64,000 bases of DNA from Propionicicella superfundia DSM 22317 (GTDB lineage Bacteria > Actinomycetota > Actinomycetes > Propionibacteriales > Propionibacteriaceae): the NCBI RefSeq assembly GCF_000423465.1, contig NZ_KE384020.1, positions 613,671 to 677,670 of the forward strand, read 5' to 3'. Position numbers and translations under genes: made by a program. A model generated the notes under the pieces. It made no database searches. It was not told the DNA's origin and saw nothing but the letters and a program-made list of their open reading frames with translations. Of the stretch, positions 58,996 through 64,000 are shown one piece after another. Each line of letters begins with the position of its first letter. The stretch's first letter is position 1.

Positions 58996-60179
58996 AGGAG
59001 GTCTCGCGATCGCAGCGAATCCAGGTACGCCCGGTGATTGCGCGCGGTCTCGGCCACGGAGTCCCCGCCGAACTTCTCCAGTGCCGCGTCCGCCAGGACA
59101 TAGGCGACCATGGCCTCGGCCACCACGCCGGCCGCCGGGACGGCGCACACGTCGGATCGCTGATGGTGCGCCGTCGTCGCCTCGCCGGTCACCGTGTCGA
59201 ACGTGGCCAGCGCCCGCGGCACGGTGGCGATCGGCTTCATGGCGGCCCGGACCCGCAGCGAGGCGCCGGTGCTCATCCCCCCCTCGGTGCCTCCGGACCT
59301 GTTCGAATGACGCACGATGCCCTCGGCGTCCTTGAAGATCTCGTCGTGGGCGAGGGAACCACGGGTGCGGGCGAGGTCGAACCCGTCCCCGACCTCGACG
59401 CCCTTGATCGCCTGGATGGACATCAGCGCGCCCGCGAGCCGGGCGTCGAGCCGGCGATCCCAGTGGACGTGCGAGCCCAGTCCCGGCGGGAGGCCCTCGG
59501 CGATCACCTCGACCACGCCCCCGAGGGTGTCGCCCTCCTTGTGCGCCCGGGCGATCTCGTCCTGCATCGCCTCGCTCCCGGCCGGATCGGCGCAGCGCAC
59601 GGGGTCGGCGTCGATCCGCGCCAGGTCCGCGTAGACCGGGCGCGTGGCGGCCGGGACGCGGGCGGCGCCGAGTTCGACGACATGGCTCAGGACGGTGATG
59701 CCGCAGGCCTGGAGCAGGAAACGTCTCGCCACCTCTCCCATCGCGACGCGGGCGGCGGTCTCGCGCGCCGACGCGCGCTCCAGCAGCGGGCGCGCCTCGG
59801 CGAAGTCGTACTTCTGCATGCCCGCCAGATCCGCGTGGCCCGGGCGCGGCCGCGTCAGGGGCGCGTTCCGGGACAGCCGAGCGAGATCGGCCTCCGGGAC
59901 GGGATCGGCCGCCATCACCTGCTGCCATTTCGGCCACTCGGTGTTGCCGATCATGATCCCCACCGGAGAGCCCAGCGTGCGACCGTGCCGCACGCCCCCG
60001 ACGATCGTGACCTCGTCGGCCTCGAACGCCATCCGTGCCCCCCGGCCCGCTCCGAGACGACGCCGGGCCAGCGCGGCCGCGATGTCGGCGGTGCCCACCT
60101 CAACGTGGGCCGGGATCCCTTCGAGCGTCACGAACAACGCGGGCCCGTGGGACTCGCCGGCGGTGAGGAAACGGAGCAT
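58992..60179 (-). CDS. aroC: Chorismate synthase
   Basis: A 395-residue FMN-dependent enzyme making chorismate from EPSP. It has [18 protein letters not shown] at the N-terminus, [17 protein letters not shown] near 108, [19 protein letters not shown] near 131, and [10 protein letters not shown] near 300. ATG 60179 gives the family start. aroE lies 13 bases upstream. No aroA is in the window. Confidence 0.96.
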   Translation of the reverse strand: MLRFLTAGESHGPALFVTLEGIPAHVEVGTADIAAALARRRLGAGRGARMAFEADEVTIVGGVRHGRTLGSPVGIMIGNTEWPKWQQVMAADPVPEADLARLSRNAPLTRPRPGHADLAGMQKYDFAEARPLLERASARETAARVAMGEVARRFLLQACGITVLSHVVELGAARVPAATRPVYADLARIDADPVRCADPAGSEAMQDEIARAHKEGDTLGGVVEVIAEGLPPGLGSHVHWDRRLDARLAGALMSIQAIKGVEVGDGFDLARTRGSLAHDEIFKDAEGIVRHSNRSGGTEGGMSTGASLRVRAAMKPIATVPRALATFDTVTGEATTAHHQRSDVCAVPAAGVVAEAMVAYVLADAALEKFGGDSVAETARNHRAYLDSLRSRDLL

Positions 60180-60192
60180 AGGGGGCAGTCTG

Positions 60193-61071
60193 TCACGTCG
60201 CCGTCCGCCGTGCTGCCTCCGCCCGCACGGCAAGAAGTAGCGGCGCGGCGGGGACGCTGCGCCCGGTGAACAGGCGGAACTGCGCGGTCGCCTGGTGGAC
60301 GAGGAGATCCAGCCCCGACAGCACCGCGGCGCCCGCCTGCGCGGCCGCCGTGGCCAGCGGCGTCGGCCAGGGGTCGTAGATCACGTCGAACACGAGCCGC
60401 GGGCCCGCGTCCAGAACGGCCCGGACATGCGGCCCGACCCCGGCCGACGGAACCGTCGAGACGACCGTGTCGCAGGACGGGAAGGTCCCCCAGACGGTCG
60501 TGTCGGTCGCGACGCCGAGATCGTCGCCGCGGGCCGCGAGCAGGGCCGCCTTCCGTTCGTCGCGCGCCGCCACCACAACGCGCGCCCCGAGCGAGCCGAG
60601 CGCGACCACCGCCGACAGGGCCGTCGCGCCGGAGCCGATCACGACGGCCGAGCGGGGAGCCGGCAGACCCGTCCCGGTCACCGCGTCCACCAGACCGCCG
60701 ACGTCGGTGTTGTACACGCGCCGCACCGGGCCGCCGGGGTGCGGCTCGATCACGAGCGTGTTCGCGACGTGCATGCGCTCCACGAGAGGGTCGGGCACGC
60801 CCAGCGCGGCGACGGTCTCCTTCAAGGGCATGGTGACGCTGAACCCCCGCCACGACGCGTCCCTCGACCGGAGGAAGCCCTCGACCTCGGCGGGACGCAG
60901 CTCGACCACGTCGTACCGCCAGTCCTCCAGCCCACAGAGCTCGTAGCCACGGCGGTGGATCACCGGCGACAGGGAGTGCGCGGCCGGGTATCCGAGGACG
61001 GCGACGCGGTGCTGGCCCGGAGCCGGACCGGTGGAGCGGTCGGCTCCGTCAGCAACGTCCGGAATGGGCAT
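60193..61071 (-). CDS. aroE: Shikimate dehydrogenase
   Basis: A 292-residue NADPH enzyme. The substrate site is [20 protein letters not shown] near 25, with the catalytic Lys in [10 protein letters not shown] near 79 and NTLVIE and [12 protein letters not shown] nearby. The NADPH Rossmann part is [20 protein letters not shown] near 143. It overlaps the mltG end by 23 bases. The mltG-aroE-aroC order is conserved. Confidence 0.93.
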   Translation of the reverse strand: MPIPDVADGADRSTGPAPGQHRVAVLGYPAAHSLSPVIHRRGYELCGLEDWRYDVVELRPAEVEGFLRSRDASWRGFSVTMPLKETVAALGVPDPLVERMHVANTLVIEPHPGGPVRRVYNTDVGGLVDAVTGTGLPAPRSAVVIGSGATALSAVVALGSLGARVVVAARDERKAALLAARGDDLGVATDTTVWGTFPSCDTVVSTVPSAGVGPHVRAVLDAGPRLVFDVIYDPWPTPLATAAAQAGAAVLSGLDLLVHQATAQFRLFTGRSVPAAPLLLAVRAEAARRTAT

Positions 61072-62155
61072 TGCACCAGTCCTGGAACTTCTTGACGTTC
61101 GCCTCGTGCTCCTCGTAGGAGCTCGTGAAGAGGGTCTCGCCCGTGTCGAGATCGACGGTCACGAAGTACAGCCAGTCGCCGCTGTCGGGCGCGATCGCGG
61201 CCTCCAGCGCCGACTGGCCCGGCGAACCGATCGGGCCGGGCGGGAGACCCTTGTGGACGTAGGTGTTGTACGGGGACGAGTTCTTGCGGTCCTCGTCGGT
61301 CGTCGTGACCGTCCCGCTCTTGCCGACCGCGTAGTGGACGGTCGAGTCGAGCTGGAGGTTCATGCCTTTGGCGAGCCTGTTGTAGATGACGCGGGCCACC
61401 TTCGTCTGGTACTCCGACGTGTGGACCTCGCCCTCGATCAGGGAGGCGATGATGAGCGCCTGGTAGGCCGAGACCTTGTTCTCGCCGGCCCGGCCGGAGA
61501 AGTTGATCGAGTTCGTGACCTTCGTGAACTGCTTGGTCGTGAGCGACACGATCTGCACCGCGGTCGGGTCCTGCGGGAGCTCGTAGGTCTCGGGGAAGAG
61601 GAACCCCTCGGGGTTCTTGTTCGCCCAGGACGGAAGCCCGATCTTGCTCGCGTCCTTGAGCGCCGTGGTGATCTCGGACTGCTCGAGCCCCCCGGCCTTG
61701 GCCATGATCGCGACGCTCTGGGTCACGGTCAGACCCTCCTGCAGCGTCATCTTGGTGCGGACGAGGTTGTTGGAGTCCAGCAGCATCGACAAGGCGGTCT
61801 TGGCGGGCAACTGCGTCTTCAGCCGGTACTTGCCGGCCTGGATCTTGCTGGCGTCGGGTTCGTCGTTGACGGCCTGGCTGAAGGCCCGGGTCGTCTTCAC
61901 GACGTCGGCCTTCACCAGCAGCGTCCCGATCCCGCCCAGGGACATGCCTTTGGGGACGGTGACCTCGATGTCGTCCTTGCCGTCGCCGATGTAGTCCTCC
62001 ACGGTGCGGATCGCGTAGTAGGCCTCGTTCACCTTGACCGCGGCGAAGACGCCACCGCCGATCAGGATCCCCAGGGACAGCACGATCGCGAACGCGCTCT
62101 TCAGCCGGCGGCCGAGCGCTCCCTTCTCGACCTCCGTCGGCTCCTTCGGGCTCAC
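61049..62155 (-). CDS. mltG: Endolytic murein transglycosylase MltG
   Basis: A 368-residue enzyme anchored by one N-terminal helix (AFAIVLSLGILIGGGVFAAV, about 21-40), with a LysM-like part and a YceG domain. The catalytic Glu lies in ALIIASLIEGEVH, and ARVIYNRLAKGMNLQLDSTV follows. It cleaves nascent glycan strands outside the membrane. GTG 62155 overlaps the ruvX stop by 4 bases. Confidence 0.94.
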   Translation of the reverse strand: MSPKEPTEVEKGALGRRLKSAFAIVLSLGILIGGGVFAAVKVNEAYYAIRTVEDYIGDGKDDIEVTVPKGMSLGGIGTLLVKADVVKTTRAFSQAVNDEPDASKIQAGKYRLKTQLPAKTALSMLLDSNNLVRTKMTLQEGLTVTQSVAIMAKAGGLEQSEITTALKDASKIGLPSWANKNPEGFLFPETYELPQDPTAVQIVSLTTKQFTKVTNSINFSGRAGENKVSAYQALIIASLIEGEVHTSEYQTKVARVIYNRLAKGMNLQLDSTVHYAVGKSGTVTTTDEDRKNSSPYNTYVHKGLPPGPIGSPGQSALEAAIAPDSGDWLYFVTVDLDTGETLFTSSYEEHEANVKKFQDWCNAHSGRC

Positions 62156-62613
62156 AACGCCTTCCCTTCCACGAGCTCACCGGGCAACGACCCCGACCGG
62201 CGCTCCAACTCGACGGCCTGCTCCAGTATCGCAACCGCCGCGGCCTGATCGATCACGCGACGCCGACGGCGAGCCGATCTTCCGGCCTCCGCCAGCGCCT
62301 TGTGCGCGACGGCGGTGGTGAGCCGCTCGTCCACCAGACGCAGCGGCACGGGAGCCAGCCGCGACGCCACCGTGTCGGCGGCCTCCCGGATGGCGATCGC
62401 CGCCGGGCCCTCGTCTCCGCGTAGCGTGCGCGGCAGTCCCATGTACACCACGACCGGCTCCCGCTCGGCGATCGCCGCGAAGAGCCGGTCCAGCCCGGCC
62501 GGCGACGGGTCGAACGTGTCCACCGGGACGCACAGCGTCGCGGTCGGGTCGGTGGCCGCCACGCCGATGCGGACTTTCCCCCAGTCGACGGCGATCCGGA
62601 CGCCCGGCTCCAT
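62152..62613 (-). CDS. ruvX: Putative pre-16S rRNA nuclease / Holliday-junction resolvase-like RuvX (YqgF)
   Basis: A 153-residue RNase H-fold protein. It has the acidic core RIAVDWGKVRIGVAATD at residue 6, VVYMGLPRTL near 53, LVDERLTTAVAHKAL near 93 and the last acid in IDQAAAVAILE. It is thought to mature 16S rRNA and is named for its resolvase-like fold. ATG 62613 follows the alaS stop with no gap. Confidence 0.93.
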   Translation of the reverse strand: MEPGVRIAVDWGKVRIGVAATDPTATLCVPVDTFDPSPAGLDRLFAAIAEREPVVVYMGLPRTLRGDEGPAAIAIREAADTVASRLAPVPLRLVDERLTTAVAHKALAEAGRSARRRRRVIDQAAAVAILEQAVELERRSGSLPGELVEGKAL

Positions 62614-64000
62614 CTACGGGGCGGACAGGGCTCGCTCGACCGCCGCGACGGCCGCGGGGATGCCGGCCGCATCGGTGCCGCCTCCCTGCGCGATGTCGTC
62701 GCGCCCGCCGCCACGCCCGCCGAGTTCGGCGACGGCCGCTCCGACCAGCGTCCCTGCCTTGCGGCCCTGCGCCCGCGCAGCCGCCGTGGTGGCCACGACG
62801 ACGGACGGCTTGCCGCTCGCGCCGCCGAAGAGCGCGACCACTCCGGCCTGCGCGCCGAGCCGGTCGCGGACGTCCAGCGCGAGGTCGCGCAACTGCGCCG
62901 CGTCGGCATCCGCCACCTCTGCGGTGACGAGCCGGACGTCCGCGATCACACGGCCGTCGGCGAGCAGTTGCGGGATCCGCGCGGCGAGTTCGCGCCGTTT
63001 CAGGTCGGCGATGGTCCGGTGCGCATCCTTCAGCTCGGCGACCAGCGCGCCCACCCGGTCGGTGAGCTGGCCGGGCTGCACCTTCAGCAGCTCCGCGAGA
63101 TTTGTCACGAGCGCGCGTTCGGCGGCCAGGTGCGAGAACGCATCGGTGCTGACGAGGGCCTCCACCCGGCGCACGCCCGAACCGACGGACGACTCGCCGA
63201 GCAAGGTGAGCAGCCCGATCTGGGACGAACGCTCGACATGGGTGCCGCCGCACAACTCGCGCGACCACGGCCCGCCCATCTCGACCATCCGGACGATCTC
63301 GGGATACTTCTCGCCGAACATCGCCATCGCGCCGAGCGCCTTCGCGTCGGCCAGCGGCAGTTGGGTCGCGCTGACCTCCAGGTCCGCCTTGATCGCCTCG
63401 TTGGCGCGGCCTTCGAGCTCCTGTCGCAGCGTCTCGTCGAGAGCCACCGTGGAGCTGAAGTCGAACCGCAGATAGCCGGGCTTGTTGTACGAGCCCGCCT
63501 GCACGGCTGTCGGACCGAGGATCTCGCGCAGGATCGCGTGGACGACATGCGTCGCGGAGTGCGCCTGGCACGCGCCGAGTCGGTCCACCCCGCTGACCTC
63601 GCCGGTCACGGCGCCCCCGGTGACGAGCTCCCCGTCGGACACGCGCACCTTGTGGACGATCAGTCCCTGCACCGGCCGCTGCACGTCCAGGACGTCGAGC
63701 ACCAGCCCGTTCCCGGTGATCCGGCCCGCGTCGGCGTCCTGTCCACCCGACTCGGCGTAGAACGGCGTCTGGTCGAGGACGACCTCGACGACATCACCGG
63801 GCCCCGCCTTCGTGACGAGCTCACCGTCGGACACGATCCCGAGGATCTTCGCGTCGGACGCCAGATCGGTGTACCCCAGGAAGCGCGTCTCCCCCACCGA
63901 GCGCAACTCGCGGTACGCCTCGATCGCGAGCTGCCCGCCCTTCTTCGCCTTCGCGTCGGCCTTGGCCCGGGCACGTTGCTCGGCCATCAGGCGTGTGAAC
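62614..64000 (-). CDS. alaS: Alanyl-tRNA synthetase, C-terminal part
   Basis: The gene runs off the window end; about 461 residues are visible. They include the editing domain with zinc-binding HSATHVVHAIL and CGGTHVE, then a coiled-coil linker (LKDAHRTIADLKRRELAARI) and the C-Ala domain with GGRGGGRDDIAQGGG. The aminoacylation domain lies beyond 64000. AlaS charges tRNA-Ala and edits Ser and Gly. alaS-ruvX-mltG is a conserved order. Confidence 0.96.
   Translation of the reverse strand, partial: FTRLMAEQRARAKADAKAKKGGQLAIEAYRELRSVGETRFLGYTDLASDAKILGIVSDGELVTKAGPGDVVEVVLDQTPFYAESGGQDADAGRITGNGLVLDVLDVQRPVQGLIVHKVRVSDGELVTGGAVTGEVSGVDRLGACQAHSATHVVHAILREILGPTAVQAGSYNKPGYLRFDFSSTVALDETLRQELEGRANEAIKADLEVSATQLPLADAKALGAMAMFGEKYPEIVRMVEMGGPWSRELCGGTHVERSSQIGLLTLLGESSVGSGVRRVEALVSTDAFSHLAAERALVTNLAELLKVQPGQLTDRVGALVAELKDAHRTIADLKRRELAARIPQLLADGRVIADVRLVTAEVADADAAQLRDLALDVRDRLGAQAGVVALFGGASGKPSVVVATTAAARAQGRKAGTLVGAAVAELGGRGGGRDDIAQGGGTDAAGIPAAVAAVERALSAP

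Overview
This is a high-GC window from an actinobacterium. The signs are actinobacterial 20S proteasome genes (prcB-prcA), the DNA-binding protein mIHF, a zinc-binding but helicase-dead PriA, many GTG/TTG starts with ATGA/GTGA gene overlaps, and the conserved order alaS-ruvX-mltG-aroE-aroC-aroK-aroB-efp-nusB-carA-carB-pyrD-pyrF-mihF-gmk-rpoZ-coaBC-metK. Genus and family cannot be fixed from the sequence alone.

Layout. 1-1.6 kb: end of a succinate dehydrogenase/fumarate reductase operon (sdhA end, sdhB). 1.7-10.3 kb: accessory genes, namely a DHFR-like reductase, a TetR regulator, a lipocalin-fold protein, membrane proteins including two tiny tandem single-helix peptides, an ABC exporter, an esterase, an NYN-LOTUS protein and a YchJ-like protein. 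A perfectly symmetric four-copy repeat with 51-bp spacing lies at 2443-2601. 10.5-19.6 kb: a defence and addiction island with a frameshifted small gene, an HTH/PIN toxin-antitoxin pair, a type II CBASS anti-phage system, a MutT-like Nudix gene, a decayed IS110 copy, and an AbiE-like type IV toxin-antitoxin pair. The CBASS part has four minus-strand genes (CD-NTase, free-standing E2-like protein, free-standing E1-like protein, JAB/JAMM protein) and a divergent TIR-SAVED effector. The island ends next to a terminator hairpin and a tRNA-Pro(GGG) gene.

19.9-64 kb: core genome, almost all on the minus strand. It holds der, cmk, tyrA, the proteasome core genes, trmI, a lipoprotein solute-binding protein, a HAD phosphatase, metH, then glmS (+), lysine/arginine exporter and regulator, rpe, rsmB, fmt, priA (+) and a DeoC-like aldolase. 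Next comes a coupled pair: a nitroreductase-like protein and an 814-residue fusion of a BioF2-type N-acyltransferase with an alpha-oxoamine synthase. After that come metK and the long macromolecule, pyrimidine and shikimate cluster, ending in a partial alaS.

How the parts work together. In CBASS the CD-NTase is expected to make a cyclic oligonucleotide on infection. SAVED would bind it and TIR would destroy NAD+, while the E1/E2 pair would conjugate the Gly-ended CD-NTase tail. The JAB partner has Gln in place of the second zinc-binding His. MetH and MetK form a methionine/SAM route. The aro genes make chorismate, and tyrA takes prephenate toward tyrosine. carAB, pyrD and pyrF are part of UMP synthesis. 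The proteasome genes sit between trmI and tyrA without the usual pup, dop, mpa and pafA neighbours.
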